Positions 17,445 to 26,539 of a stretch of DNA of 64,000 nucleotides are shown one piece after another. Made by a program: the position numbers and the translations under genes. The DNA is from Halorubrum lacusprofundi ATCC 49239. GTDB taxonomy: Archaea; Halobacteriota; Halobacteria; Halobacteriales; Haloferacaceae. A model generated the notes under the pieces. That model made no database searches. It was given only the letters and a program-made list of their open reading frames with translations, and was not told the DNA's origin. Where the stretch lies: contig NC_012029.1 of the NCBI RefSeq assembly GCF_000022205.1, positions 682,001-746,000 on the forward strand. The letters run 5' to 3'. The stretch's first letter is position 1, and every line of letters starts with the position of its first letter.

Positions 17445-19379
17445 TTACGCGTCGTCTTCGTCGTCGACGTCCTCGAAGTCGGCGTCGACGTACTCCTCGT
17501 CGTCGGCGTCCGCACCGCCGGGGCCCGCACCGCCTGCACCGCCGGGGCCGGCTGCGCCGCCCATGCCGCCCATTCCGCCGGGACCGGCGCCGGCAGCACC
17601 GCCCGCGCCGCCCGGACCGGCCTGTGCAGCCTGTCCTTCGTACATCTGTTTGCCGATCTCCTGCAGCTCCTCGGTGAGTGCTTCGGTGGCAGACTCGATC
17701 TCGTCGGTGTCGGCGTCCTCGTCTTCGAGGACCTCCTCGACGTCCTCGATGGCCGCCTCGATGTCGGCGACGAGCTCGTCGTCGTCGAGCTCCTCCTCGT
17801 TCTCCTCTAAGAGGGTCTCGGCGCGCTGGATCGACGTCTCGGCCTCGTTGCGGGCCTCGATCCGCTCGCGGCGGGCCTCATCCTCCTCTTTGTGCTTTTC
17901 GGCTTCCTCCTGCATCTGATCGATCTCCTCGTCGGAGAGGCCGACACCGCCCTCGATGGTGATCGACTCGGCGTTGCCCGAGCCCTGATCCTCGGCCTCC
18001 ACGTTGACGATACCGTTCTCGTCGATGTTGAAGGAGACCTCGATCTGGGGGGTTCCGGCGGGCGCCGGCGGGATGCCGGAGAGCTGGAACGCGCCGAGCA
18101 GCTCGTTCTCCTCGGCGATCTCGCGTTCGCCCTGGAAGACGCGGACGTTGACGGAGGTCTGGTTGTCCGCGGCCGTCGTGAACACCTTCGACTCCTCCGT
18201 GGGGATCGTGGTGTTCTTCTCGATGAGCCGCTCGAAGAGGCCGCCCTTCACCTCAATCCCGAGCGAGAGCGGGGTCACGTCCAGCAGGACGATGTCGTCG
18301 ACGTCGCCGGAGAGCACGCCGCCCTGAACCGCCGCGCCGAGCGCGACCGCCTCGTCGGGGTTGACGTTCTTCTTCGGCTCCTGTCCGACGAGCGCTTCGA
18401 CCTGCTCCTGAACCTGCGGCATCCGGGTGGAGCCGCCGACGAGGATGACCTCGTCGATGTCCGACTTGGAGTAGTCGGCGTCCGAGAGCGCCTGCTCGGT
18501 CGGGTTGACGGTGCGTTCGATGAGATCCGACGTGAGATTCTCGAACGTCGCGCGGGTGATCGACTGTTCGAGGTGGACCGGGCCGCTGTCGGTCGCGGTG
18601 ATGAACGGGAGGTTAACCGTCGTCTCCTTTTTGCTCGACAGTTCGATTTTCGCCTCCTCGGCAGCGTCCTTCAGCCGCTGGAGCGCCTGCCGATCCTCGC
18701 GGAGGTCGATGCCGTGGTTGTTCTTGAACTCCTTCGCGAGGTGGTCGATGAGCGCCTCGTCCCAGTCGTCGCCGCCGAGGTCGTTGTCCCCGTTCGTGGC
18801 GACGACCTCGTAGACGCCGCCGCCGAGATCGAGAACTGATACGTCGAAGGTACCGCCTCCGAGGTCGTACACGAGGACGGTCTGGTCGGACTCGTCGTCG
18901 AGGCCGTACGCCATGGAGGCCGCGGTCGGCTCGTTGACGATGCGCTCGACCTCGAAGCCGGCGATCTCGCCGGCGTCTTTGGTCGCCTGCCGCTGTTTGT
19001 CGTTGAAGTAGGCGGGGACGGTGATGACCGCCTTCTCGACGTCGTCGCCGAGATACTCTTCGGCGTCGCGCTTGATCTTCTGGAGGATCATCGCCGAGAC
19101 CTGCTCCGGCGTGTACTCTTCGTCGCCGATCTCGACGGTGTAGCCGTCCTCACCCATGTGCCGCTTGATCGACTGGATCGTGCGGTCGGGGTTCTGGACG
19201 GCCTGATTCTTCGCCGGCTTGCCGACGAGTCGCTCGCCGTCGTCGGCAAATGCGACGACCGAGGGAGTGGTCCGGTCGCCTTCCGCATTGGCGATGATCT
19301 CGGGCTCGTCGCCCTCCATCACCGCGAACGCGGAGTTGGTGGTACCGAGGTCGATACCGAGGATCTTGTTGCTCGCCAT
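17445..19379 (-). CDS. dnaK: Molecular chaperone DnaK (Hsp70)
   Basis: This 644-residue protein starts [20 protein letters not shown], the Hsp70 phosphate-1 motif. It continues with [46 protein letters not shown] and [14 protein letters not shown]. The substrate-binding domain opens with [16 protein letters not shown]. The lid is acidic, and the tail is a Gly/Ala/Met-rich linker ending in [19 protein letters not shown] 19379 was preferred to the TTG at 19388. A TATA-like element lies 27-35 nt upstream. Confidence 0.97.
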   Translation of the reverse strand: MASNKILGIDLGTTNSAFAVMEGDEPEIIANAEGDRTTPSVVAFADDGERLVGKPAKNQAVQNPDRTIQSIKRHMGEDGYTVEIGDEEYTPEQVSAMILQKIKRDAEEYLGDDVEKAVITVPAYFNDKQRQATKDAGEIAGFEVERIVNEPTAASMAYGLDDESDQTVLVYDLGGGTFDVSVLDLGGGVYEVVATNGDNDLGGDDWDEALIDHLAKEFKNNHGIDLREDRQALQRLKDAAEEAKIELSSKKETTVNLPFITATDSGPVHLEQSITRATFENLTSDLIERTVNPTEQALSDADYSKSDIDEVILVGGSTRMPQVQEQVEALVGQEPKKNVNPDEAVALGAAVQGGVLSGDVDDIVLLDVTPLSLGIEVKGGLFERLIEKNTTIPTEESKVFTTAADNQTSVNVRVFQGEREIAEENELLGAFQLSGIPPAPAGTPQIEVSFNIDENGIVNVEAEDQGSGNAESITIEGGVGLSDEEIDQMQEEAEKHKEEDEARRERIEARNEAETSIQRAETLLEENEEELDDDELVADIEAAIEDVEEVLEDEDADTDEIESATEALTEELQEIGKQMYEGQAAQAGPGGAGGAAGAGPGGMGGMGGAAGPGGAGGAGPGGADADDEEYVDADFEDVDDEDDA

Positions 19380-19405
19380 CTTGCTCAAATGTACCGGCTT
19401 GTGTC

Positions 19406-19414
19406 GGTTAAAGG
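19406..19414 (-). promoter_or_regulatory. Possible TATA element of dnaK
   Basis: The minus strand reads CCTTTAACC about 31 nt before ATG 19379, at a spacing expected for a very short leader. A stronger A/T box (TTTTTATATC, 19500-19509) lies 120 nt upstream with no obvious gene behind it. It could be a second dnaK promoter or serve a short transcript. Confidence 0.4.
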
Positions 19415-19600
19415 TTACTAGACGGCGCGAATCGGGCGTGCAGTAGATACCGGCGCAGTCATGCGATTTCCGCGATCGTGTGAACGCGTCTCACCGATGT
19501 TTTTATATCGATCCGCAAGCGCAGCAGCCGACAGCCGTCGAGGTGCCACGAGTCGGGCGTCGACTGCCGAAGAAAGTCCGCAAACGCCACCTGTGCGCAC

Positions 19601-20245
19601 TCAGATCCCGCTGACGAGGTCTTCGAGCACGGCCTTCGGGTCGTCGGCCTTCGCGACGCCGGAGGCCAACAGGACGCCGGCGGCGCCGAGGTCGCCGGCG
19701 GCGACCACGTCGTCGCCGGTCGAGACGCCGGCACCGCAGAACACGTCGACGGCGGGATCGACGGCCTCGGCGGCCGCGACCGCGTCCTCGACGATCCCCG
19801 GGTCGGCAGTCGAGACGGAGACGTCGCCGCCGATGAGTTCCGGCGGCTCGACAGCGACCGCGTCGGGACCGAGTGCGGCGGCTGCGCCGACTTGCGCGGG
19901 GTTGTTCGCGCAGACGATCGTCTCCAGTTCGGTGCGCTCGGCCGCGTGAACGGAGCCGTCGATGTCGGCGAGCTTCAGGCGATTCTCGGAGTGGTTAATA
20001 AGGGTCCCCTCCGCGCCGTTGTCGGCGACGGCCTCGGCGAGCGTCGACCCGGTGTGAGAGCCGTGGGCGTTCGGCGAGACGTGCTGGGCCCACGTCTCGA
20101 CGCCGGTGTCGGCAACGCGGGCGATGTCGGCGGCCTGCGGCGAGACCGCGATCCGGGCGCCGGACGCTTCGGCGACGTCGCGGGCAGCGGTCGCGACTTC
20201 GATCGGGTCGCACGGGTACGCCTTGAGGTTCACCAGAATGAACAT
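19601..20245 (-). CDS. tpiA: Triosephosphate isomerase, archaeal type
   Basis: This enzyme interconverts glyceraldehyde-3-phosphate and dihydroxyacetone phosphate. At 214 residues it has the short archaeal length. The substrate-site N6 and K8 are in LVNLKAY, the catalytic histidine is H85 in LINHSENR, and the catalytic glutamate is E134 in [11 protein letters not shown] (the flexible loop 6 region). [12 protein letters not shown] gives the phosphate-binding loop. ATG 20245 gives the usual N-terminus. The gene is followed at some distance by dnaK on the same strand. Confidence 0.95.
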   Translation of the reverse strand: MFILVNLKAYPCDPIEVATAARDVAEASGARIAVSPQAADIARVADTGVETWAQHVSPNAHGSHTGSTLAEAVADNGAEGTLINHSENRLKLADIDGSVHAAERTELETIVCANNPAQVGAAAALGPDAVAVEPPELIGGDVSVSTADPGIVEDAVAAAEAVDPAVDVFCGAGVSTGDDVVAAGDLGAAGVLLASGVAKADDPKAVLEDLVSGI

Positions 20246-20347
20246 ACCCACACTCGGTGTCCGCGGCGCAAATAGCTTCATGCTTCGTCGACGATCCGCT
20301 GAGAGCAGAAACGACCTTATACCCCGCTACTGTGGTCCCGATAAGGG

Positions 20348-21136
20348 ATGTCCCTCATCGAGCTCATCGCGGGCGTGGAAGCTCACGAGGCCACGTTGAC
20401 CGTCTTTAACGCCGATCAGGAGGACGCTGAGGCGCTCCGGGAACACTTCGCCGACCGCAACGTTCGGATCGTCGAAGAACGGACCGCGGCCGGTCCGGAG
20501 GCGTTCGCCGTGCTCGCGCGCGACGAAGAATTCGTCACGGCCGTGACCGTCGACGAGCTACTGCCGCGACCGGGCGGGGTCGGAGACGGAGAGTCGGGAG
20601 ACGGTGGGTCAGGAGTCCGATCGTCCGAAGACGGAGCGTCAAGCGGCGGGCGCGTCGGGGAACCGGTGTTGGACCACCTCGACGAGACGATGTTTACCTC
20701 CTACTCGCGGGCAGACATGGTGGCCGCGTCTCGCGAGATCGAGGACCGCGCGTGGCGAGTCGGCAACGGCGAGCTTCACGCCGGGTTCCAGACGCTCGAC
20801 GTGCTCACCGGCGAAGCGGACACCTATGACCTACTCGGCGAGAAGGAGCGGCTCGACGTGCACGCGTACGCCGCGGACGAGGGCAATGCGCCCGATGTTG
20901 AACACTACACCGTTCACGTCGGCGAGACCGCCGAAATTCGGGAAACGTGGTTTGTCGCGTACGACGGCGGCGGGTACGACGACGCGAAGTGCGCGCTGCT
21001 CGCCGAGGAACGCGCGCCGGGCGAGTTCTACGGATTCTGGAGCTACGACCCCGAGACGGTCGATTACATCATCGACTACCTGAGGGAGCGATACGGCGGA
21101 TCGGAACAGACGGACGGCGGTGGGGCGATAGTGTGA
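20348..21136 (+). CDS. DICT sensory domain-containing protein
   Basis: This 262-residue haloarchaeal protein has a short N-terminal domain, a disordered Gly/Ser/Asp linker (about 76-105), and then a DICT-type domain. The domain's typical features are visible: LDHLDETMFTSYSRADMVAASREIEDRA, a GFQTLDVL strand, and the closing FYGFWSYDPETVDYIIDYL. DICT domains occur with bacterioopsin-activator-type regulators and are thought to sense light or redox-linked signals. This protein has no DNA-binding domain. Its stop overlaps the GTG start of the DsbB-like gene (GTGA at 21133-21136), which suggests the two work together. A TATA-like CTTATACCC is about 30 nt upstream. Confidence 0.8.
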   Translation: MSLIELIAGVEAHEATLTVFNADQEDAEALREHFADRNVRIVEERTAAGPEAFAVLARDEEFVTAVTVDELLPRPGGVGDGESGDGGSGVRSSEDGASSGGRVGEPVLDHLDETMFTSYSRADMVAASREIEDRAWRVGNGELHAGFQTLDVLTGEADTYDLLGEKERLDVHAYAADEGNAPDVEHYTVHVGETAEIRETWFVAYDGGGYDDAKCALLAEERAPGEFYGFWSYDPETVDYIIDYLRERYGGSEQTDGGGAIV

Positions 21137-21552
21137 CAGCCCGGCCCTCGGAGACGACCGTTTGGCTGTCGGCTGCGACAGTCGTCGCAACGATCGCGAC
21201 CGCGGGGAGTCTCTGGTTCAGCCTCGGGCTCGGACTCACCCCCTGTGATCTGTGTTGGTACCAGCGGATCCTCATGTACCCGCTCGTCGTGGTGTTCAGC
21301 GTCGCGACGGTCGAGAAGCGACCGGCGGTCCTCCGGACTGCGCTCCCGCTCGTGGGGCTCGGGCTCAGTCTCGCCGCCTACCACTCGTACCTTCAAGCGA
21401 CGATGACGGAGTGTACGCTTGGTGGCCCGTGTGCGACCGTTCTGTGGCAGAGCCCGGGGCTCGGGCTCACGATCCCGAACCTCTCGCTCGTCGCCTTCGG
21501 GGTGATCGCGGTCCTGCTCGTCGGGATGTGGAGAAGCGCCGGACGGCGCTGA
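21133..21552 (+). CDS. DsbB-like disulfide bond formation protein
   Basis: This 139-residue membrane protein has four predicted transmembrane segments. The redox pairs of DsbB are both present: CDLC (C38, C41) after the first helix, in the family context PCDLCWYQR, and C94/C100 in MTECTLGGPC in the second external loop. DsbB re-oxidises a thiol oxidase using quinone. No DsbA-like partner is visible nearby. GTG 21133 was chosen because it overlaps the upstream stop and gives a full first helix. Confidence 0.9.
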   Translation: MTARPSETTVWLSAATVVATIATAGSLWFSLGLGLTPCDLCWYQRILMYPLVVVFSVATVEKRPAVLRTALPLVGLGLSLAAYHSYLQATMTECTLGGPCATVLWQSPGLGLTIPNLSLVAFGVIAVLLVGMWRSAGRR

Positions 21553-21629
21553 CAGGGTGACGTTGAAGAAGAAACGACGGCAACCGAGAGCAGGAGGAGA
21601 ACGGGAGAGATTCCGGCGGTTCTGTCGGG

Positions 21630-22163
21630 TCAGTCTTTCCGCTTGACCACGTCGCCGAGCGTCATCGTCCCGGCGTCGCCGCTGTCCCAGTCGGCGTCGT
21701 CGGCCGACTCGCCCTCGACGAGAGTGATGTCGAGTTCGCTCTCCAGTTTCCGCTGGATATCGTCGGTGGGAAGCGTGTCGCCGCGCTCCAGCTTACGGAT
21801 GAGGCTCGCCTTCTCGTTGAGCTGGTCGGCCAGCTCTTCCTGGCTGAGCCCGCGGGACTCGCGGGCGTTGCGGATCCGGTCGTCGTAGTCGGTGGCGATC
21901 TCGTCCATGTTGTCGAACATGTCGCGCGGACGCGTCGAGCCACCCGACGATCCGGACGATCCGCCCGAGGAGCCGGATGACGACCCGGAGGACGTCCCGC
22001 TACTCGAACTCGTGGAGTACTTGCTGCCGCCGGAGCCGGTGGACTCGTCGCGGACCTCGGTACCGAAGTCCGTACACGAGCTACACAGCTCCAGTTCGGC
22101 GCCTTCGACCTTCGTCGTCGTCAGCGAGGCCTCGTCGGCGCCACACATCTCACACTGGGGCAT
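21630..22163 (-). CDS. Multiprotein bridging factor type 1 (MBF1)-like transcription regulator
   Basis: This 177-residue protein has an N-terminal zinc ribbon (C4, C7, C27, C30). A very Ser/Gly-rich linker follows (about 43-76), and then a helix-turn-helix of the Cro/C1 type: RESRGLSQEELADQLNEKASLIRKLERGDTLPTDD. This is the archaeal MBF1 architecture, which links TATA-binding protein to regulators or to the ribosome. ATG 22163 is preferred because a TATA box lies 27 nt upstream and the longer frame runs into poorly coding sequence. Confidence 0.92.
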   Translation of the reverse strand: MPQCEMCGADEASLTTTKVEGAELELCSSCTDFGTEVRDESTGSGGSKYSTSSSSGTSSGSSSGSSGGSSGSSGGSTRPRDMFDNMDEIATDYDDRIRNARESRGLSQEELADQLNEKASLIRKLERGDTLPTDDIQRKLESELDITLVEGESADDADWDSGDAGTMTLGDVVKRKD

Positions 22164-22186
22164 ACGCGACGGTAGCGCTCCCGATG

Positions 22187-22194
22187 GTATAAAG
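22187..22194 (-). promoter_or_regulatory. TATA element of the MBF1 gene
   Basis: The minus strand reads CTTTATAC, centred 27 nt before ATG 22163 in GC-rich surroundings, consistent with a leaderless mRNA. Confidence 0.65.
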
Positions 22195-22331
22195 GGTACG
22201 CCGGCGGGGTCCGGCGAGCGCCCGGGTCGCGATCCGCCGGCGGATCCGCCCGCCAAGCCGCGTCGTCGAACTCGCCCGCAGAATCGTGCCGCGGCCGGTA
22301 CCCACTTGTCGTCGCGGACGGCAGGGGACGT

Positions 22332-23693
22332 ATGGACGTCAACGTCACCAGTTCGACCGTGCGGGGTACCACTCGCGCGCCGCCCTCGAAGAGCTACACC
22401 CACCGCGCGCTGCTGGCCGCGGGGTACAGCGACGGCGCGACCGTGCGCTCCCCGCTCGTCTCGGCCGACACGAAGGCGACCGCCCGGGCCGTGACCGCCT
22501 TCGGCGGCGCGGTCGAGCCGGAATCCGGAGAGCGTTTCGACGACGCCGACGCGCTCGTCGTCGACGGATTCGATGGCCGACCCGCCGTTCCCGACGACGT
22601 GATCGACTGCGCGAACTCCGGGACGACGATGCGGCTCGTCACCGCCGCGGCCGCGCTCGCGGACGGGACCACGGTGTTGACGGGGGACGAATCCCTCCGC
22701 TCGCGCCCGCAGGGACCCCTTCTGGAGGCGCTCGGTGACCTCGGCGTGCGCGCGGAGTCGACCCGCGGGAACGGACAGGCGCCGCTCGTCGTGAGCGGAC
22801 CGCTCGCGGGCGGCGAAGTCGCGATCCCCGGCAACGTGTCCTCGCAGTATGTCACCGCCCTGTTGATGGCCGGCGCGGTCACCGAGGAGGGCGTCGAAAT
22901 CGACCTGACGACGCCCCTCAAATCGGCCCCGTACGTCGATATCACGCTCGAACTACTCGACGATTTCGGGATCGAGGCCACGCCGGTCGGCGACGGTGGC
23001 GACGCGCTCGACGGCGCGGCCGGTGCGGCGGGCTTCGTCGTCGACGGTGGACAGTCGTACGCGCCCGCGGGCGGGAGCTACACCGTTCCCGGCGACTTCT
23101 CCTCGATCTCGTACCTGGTCGCCGCCGGCGCGGTCGCCGCCGAGCCGGGAGAGCCGGTTCGGATCGAGGGCGCCGTGCCGAGCGCGCAGGGCGACTCCGC
23201 GATCGTGGAAATCGTCGAGCGCATGGGCGCCGACATCGAGTGGGACCGCGAGGCCGGCGTCATCACCGTCCGGCGCTCCGAGCTGTCGGGCGTCGAGGTC
23301 GACGTGGGTGACACGCCCGATCTGCTCCCCACGATCGCCGCGCTCGGCGCGGTCGCCGACGGCGACACCCGAATCATGAACTGCGAGCACGTCCGGTACA
23401 AGGAGACGGATCGCGTCTCGGCGATGGCCGAGGAGCTGGAGAAGTTGGGCGCAAAGACGACCGAAGAGCCGGACACGCTGACGGTCCACGGTTCCGAGAG
23501 CGACCTCCGGGGCGCGAGCGTCGACGGGCGCGCCGACCACCGGATCGTGATGGCGCTCGCCGTGGCCGCGCTCGTCGCCGAGGGCACCACGACGATCCGC
23601 GGCGGCGAGCACGTCGACGTCTCCTTCCCGAACTTCTTCGATGCGATGGCCGACCTCGGGATAGCCGTCGAGCGCGACGGCGCGGGCGAGTAG
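22332..23693 (+). CDS. aroA: 3-phosphoshikimate 1-carboxyvinyltransferase (EPSP synthase)
   Basis: AroA transfers an enolpyruvyl group to shikimate-3-phosphate in aromatic amino acid synthesis. The 453-residue protein shows [15 protein letters not shown] (17-31), the first substrate lysine and arginine. It also has [15 protein letters not shown] (around 97-111), [26 protein letters not shown] and [20 protein letters not shown] with the catalytic K/E/R. The C-terminal [17 protein letters not shown] matches the family. Length and motif order are normal. No other aro gene is next to it. Confidence 0.96.
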   Translation: MDVNVTSSTVRGTTRAPPSKSYTHRALLAAGYSDGATVRSPLVSADTKATARAVTAFGGAVEPESGERFDDADALVVDGFDGRPAVPDDVIDCANSGTTMRLVTAAAALADGTTVLTGDESLRSRPQGPLLEALGDLGVRAESTRGNGQAPLVVSGPLAGGEVAIPGNVSSQYVTALLMAGAVTEEGVEIDLTTPLKSAPYVDITLELLDDFGIEATPVGDGGDALDGAAGAAGFVVDGGQSYAPAGGSYTVPGDFSSISYLVAAGAVAAEPGEPVRIEGAVPSAQGDSAIVEIVERMGADIEWDREAGVITVRRSELSGVEVDVGDTPDLLPTIAALGAVADGDTRIMNCEHVRYKETDRVSAMAEELEKLGAKTTEEPDTLTVHGSESDLRGASVDGRADHRIVMALAVAALVAEGTTTIRGGEHVDVSFPNFFDAMADLGIAVERDGAGE

Positions 23694-23731
23694 GGCGCGG
23701 CGGCGGTTTATAAGGGCGGTGCGGTGGCGTC

Positions 23732-23810
23732 GCCGGCGGCTTTGCCGCCGGCTGCAAGCGAGAGCTTCGCTCTCGCCCTGCGTGCCTCTTCGCGCCCATC
23801 GGGCGCGAAG
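23732..23810. ncRNA. Candidate structured RNA: three tandem triloop hairpins
   Basis: Stem 1 is GCCGGCGGC-ttt-GCCGCCGGC (23732-23752). Stem 2 is GCGAGAGC-ttc-GCTCTCGC (23758-23776). Stem 3 is CTTCGCGCCC-atc-GGGCGCGAAG (23788-23810). All stems are perfect (9, 8 and 10 bp) and every loop is 3 nt. The plus-strand TATA at 23707-23714 would place a transcription start about at stem 1, which suggests a short RNA. The alternatives are an untranscribed inverted-repeat family or a 3'-end structure of aroA. No homology to a known RNA family was recognised. Confidence 0.4.
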
Positions 23811-23970
23811 CGCCGGCGACGAAGGGAGCCGCGAGGCTGGGGAGGCGTGAGGCTGTGCGGTTGCGGTGCGGGGTGGGACTCAAAGGGGCAGTCGCGAGGA
23901 CGAAGCACGCTGCAGCAAGCACCGCAGCGAGCAACGCGAGCGAGGAGCGCAGCAAAGCGCGCGAGTCGTC

Positions 23971-24042
23971 GCGGCTGGGGCTTTGGAGGTGTCCGCTGGC
24001 GAGTCATCGATCACGTAGTACCGAGCGGCTGGGGCTTTGGAG
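23971..24042. repeat. 18-bp direct repeat pair
   Basis: GCGGCTGGGGCTTTGGAG occurs perfectly at 23971-23988 and 24025-24042, 54 bp apart, inside the non-coding element downstream of aroA. It may mark duplication within a dispersed repeat. Confidence 0.75.
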
Positions 24043-24101
24043 ATCGTCACCGTGGAGTCGCCGACTACGTATAAAAAGCCGATAGCGACACCCGATTTGA
24101 C

Positions 24102-25124
24102 CTATAAGAACCCGGCCAGCCCGACCGCCTCGATCAGCGGGACCCCGGCGACGACGGAGCCGATCAGGTAGCCGCCGATCGCGCCGCCATTTAAAAGCGG
24201 GAGCCCGGCGTGCGGCCGTCCCTTGATCACCCAGCTCATCAGGACCAACAGCCCCGCGAGGCTGCCGACCATCGCGAGCAGCGCGGGGAGGTTGATCCCG
24301 ATCAACGGCATGTCGAGGGCCGCGGCCGGCGAGAACGTCGCCGCGCTCGCCACGAGCACGGTCGGGATCACGGCGTCGCCGAGCCCGATGAAGAACGCGT
24401 CGCGGTCCTCGATGTCGGTCGGTTCCGAGACGTCGGCGCCCTCGTCTGCGGATTCGTCGGGATTGTCGAGGTCGTCCGAGTTGGCATCAGGGTCGCCGTC
24501 GTCGATCGCGGAGTCGCCGTCGGTATCATCGCCCTCCGACTCCGACTGCTCCCCCAGAAGCGAGTACGAAAGCGACAGCGGAATCACGAGCACCACGGGG
24601 ATGTTCAGGTCCATCACGCCCTCCGCGAGCGACAGCATGTGCTCGGTGCCGTACACCGAGATCGCGTCGTACACCGCCAGGAAAGCCAACAGCAGGAGGG
24701 CAGGCAACAGCCCGAACGAGATGCCGAACAGCCCTGCCGCGCCCGCGCCCATCAACACCCCGGCGGTGTCGATCACGTACCACTCGGGGTACACGAGCAG
24801 GGCGACTCCGACTGCGATCGCGGGCACGGCGGCCGCGAGCTGCGAAACGACCGCAGAGAAGACGTACCACGAGAGCCACGCGGAGACGCCGACGATCAGC
24901 AGCCGGATCCCTTGATCGAGGTCGTAGCGGAACGCCGCGAGCATCAGCCCCGTCATGGCGATGATCGCGGCGATATACAGGAGGCTGTTCGTCGGGTTAT
25001 CCGGGTTATCAACTGCCTGATAGCCGCTTTCAGCGAACTCCGGTACCAGCGCTAACGCGCCCAACTGAACGACGAGGAACAGGCCCACAACGAAGGCGAC
25101 GCCGCGGTACTCGCGGGGGAACAT
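24102..25124 (-). CDS. Presenilin-type intramembrane aspartyl protease
   Basis: This 340-residue polytopic protein has about nine hydrophobic segments. The two catalytic aspartates are D153 in the sixth segment (LAVYDAISVY, the YD motif) and D250 in FFIGLGDAVIP (the GLGD motif). The PAL-like motif appears as GLPLLNGG (307-314). A strongly acidic loop of about 50 residues (192-241) separates the two catalytic helices, as in archaeal presenilin homologues. The protein should cleave transmembrane substrates within the membrane; none is identifiable here. Confidence 0.93.
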   Translation of the reverse strand: MFPREYRGVAFVVGLFLVVQLGALALVPEFAESGYQAVDNPDNPTNSLLYIAAIIAMTGLMLAAFRYDLDQGIRLLIVGVSAWLSWYVFSAVVSQLAAAVPAIAVGVALLVYPEWYVIDTAGVLMGAGAAGLFGISFGLLPALLLLAFLAVYDAISVYGTEHMLSLAEGVMDLNIPVVLVIPLSLSYSLLGEQSESEGDDTDGDSAIDDGDPDANSDDLDNPDESADEGADVSEPTDIEDRDAFFIGLGDAVIPTVLVASAATFSPAAALDMPLIGINLPALLAMVGSLAGLLVLMSWVIKGRPHAGLPLLNGGAIGGYLIGSVVAGVPLIEAVGLAGFL

Positions 25125-25732
25125 TCGACCGTCGGTTCGGGATCCGAGGGTTTCGTCCTTGCGCTTCGCTCCGGGAACGGATCAATCGCTACCAGACGAG
25201 GGTCCGGTGCCGAGAAACGGGATCGGGTACGGTGTGGGAGCGGGTGGACCCGAGCCCGAAAGCCGACGGACGACGGACGGTGGAAGCGAGTCTCCGACCG
25301 ACCCGCCCGAAAACGGGGTTGGGTCGGCCGGTTTCGTCCGCGGCGTTTACGTGCTCCCCCGACCGCCGTAAGTAGCTATCGACCAAGTTATCGGGTTTGA
25401 TATTACACCGATCCGGACACCGTCGTCGACGAGCAGCGTAGGGACCAGCGACGCAGTGGTGCGAGGATACGTGGGGCACGGGAATGCGAGGCCACGGCTG
25501 TGAGGGGTTCGGAAAGGGGGAGCGGCGAAGGCGAGGAAAGGCGAAGCGGAAAGGTGAACGACGAGAGGCGGGCGGGCGGCGGCCGAACAGCGGACCCCCG
25601 GGCTGTCACCGGCGTCGCCGCCCGAGTGGTCGGGACGGGCGCGTGGTTGGTCGCCGAACTCCAACGAGAAAAGCGTCGGACTTCGGCATTGGATCCTTGT
25701 CGCTTCTCCCGTATAAATGAGACGGTCCGCAG
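25125..25732. other. Long intergenic region without a recognised gene
   Basis: This 608-bp stretch lies between the presenilin-like gene and the nitrilase-family gene; both are on the minus strand. It includes an A/T-richer patch (GGGTTTGATATTACACC near 25400), a purine-rich run (about 25505-25580) and a clear TATA box (CCCGTATAAATG, 25708-25719) at its right end. The box could drive an unidentified minus-strand transcript across the gap. The open frames present are Arg/Ser/Pro-rich with no family features. No tRNA, SRP RNA or RNase P RNA signature was found. Confidence 0.5.
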
Positions 25733-26539
25733 CTATCGGCGGTCGTGCAGCGCGGGGAACTCCTCGCGCACCGCCGCAACCTGGTCGGGGTCGATCTCGG
25801 CGGTCACGGTCGTCGGCTCGTCGCCCGCCGACGCCAGCGTCGTCCCCCACGGGTCGTAGACGGTCGTCCGGCCGCAGAGCGCGTCGCTGTCAAATATGCC
25901 GCTCCCGTTGACCGCTGCGACGTACGTCAAATTCTCGATCGCCCGCGCCCGGCCGAGCGTCCGCCAGTGCTCCACGCGCGGGTACGGCCACGCGCTCGGC
26001 ACCAGCACGCACTCGACGCCCGCCTCGACCATCTGCCGGAACTGCTCGGGGAACCGAAGGTCGTAGCAGGTCGTCACACCGACCTGCACGCCCTCGATAT
26101 CCGTCATGGGTACCCGTTCGCCGGGGACCATCCGGTCCGTCTCCTCGGAACCGTAGCCGAACAGGTGCCGCTTCCGGTAGACGAGCCGACGCTCCCCGCT
26201 CCGGTCGAACAGCACTGCAGTGTTCGCGAGCCCCTCGTCGGCCGGGGCCTCGATCCCGTCGGCCGCGGACGCGGCGAGGTCCTCGACGACGGTCCCCGCC
26301 AGCACGTTGATGTCTTCCTCGTCGGCGACCGCGGCGAACCGACTCAATCGGTCGCCGGCGACGCTCTCGGCCGCGCGGGCGTACGCGTCGAACGCGAAGT
26401 ACCCCACGTCGAACAGCTCCGGGAGCACGACCAGGTCAGCCCCGTCGGCCGCCGCCTCGCGGACCGCTTCCATCGCGGCCGCGACGTTGTCCTCGATAGC
26501 GCCGCCCTCGACGCCGAGCTGGACGCAGGCGAGCCTCAT
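25733..26539 (-). CDS. Carbon-nitrogen hydrolase (nitrilase superfamily)
   Basis: This 268-residue amidase-type enzyme shows a complete Glu-Lys-Cys triad: E41 in VVLPELFDVGYF, K123 in RLVYRKRHLFGYGSEE, and C158 in GVTTCYDLRFPE. The start ATG 26539 gives the classic N-terminus MRLACVQLGVEGG. It most resembles omega-amidase/Nit2-like or predicted amidohydrolase branches; the substrate is uncertain. The start overlaps the stop of the upstream SRPBCC gene (ATGA at 26536-26539), so the two form an operon. Confidence 0.92.
   Translation of the reverse strand: MRLACVQLGVEGGAIEDNVAAAMEAVREAAADGADLVVLPELFDVGYFAFDAYARAAESVAGDRLSRFAAVADEEDINVLAGTVVEDLAASAADGIEAPADEGLANTAVLFDRSGERRLVYRKRHLFGYGSEETDRMVPGERVPMTDIEGVQVGVTTCYDLRFPEQFRQMVEAGVECVLVPSAWPYPRVEHWRTLGRARAIENLTYVAAVNGSGIFDSDALCGRTTVYDPWGTTLASAGDEPTTVTAEIDPDQVAAVREEFPALHDRR

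Larger units (their letters stand above)
23694..24101. other. Non-coding hairpin-rich intergenic element
   Basis: This 408-bp gap lies between convergent aroA and the presenilin-like gene. It contains a TATA box (TTTATAAG, 23707-23714), three consecutive triloop hairpins (23732-23810), and a long purine-rich, GAGCGCAGC-like stretch. Two 18-bp direct repeats follow, and a second TATA-like box (CGTATAAAAA, 24069-24078) sits near the far end. No open frame here looks like a protein. From general memory, similar G/C-rich GGGACTCAAAGGGG...GCGAGCGAGGAGCGCAGC stretches recur in haloarchaeal genomes, so a dispersed repeat family or a small RNA gene is possible. Confidence 0.6.

Noticed and set aside
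17400-17919. Plus-strand open frames opposite dnaK and dnaJ
   Set aside because: They are antisense shadows of the glycine- and acid-rich coding regions.
23732-23810. The hairpin series as a CRISPR array
   Set aside because: The three stems have different sequences, there are no uniform spacers, and no cas genes are nearby.
25189-25609. Minus-strand open frames in the gap after the presenilin-like gene
   Set aside because: The compositions are Arg/Ser/Pro-rich, unlike acidic haloarchaeal proteins, with no recognisable motif.
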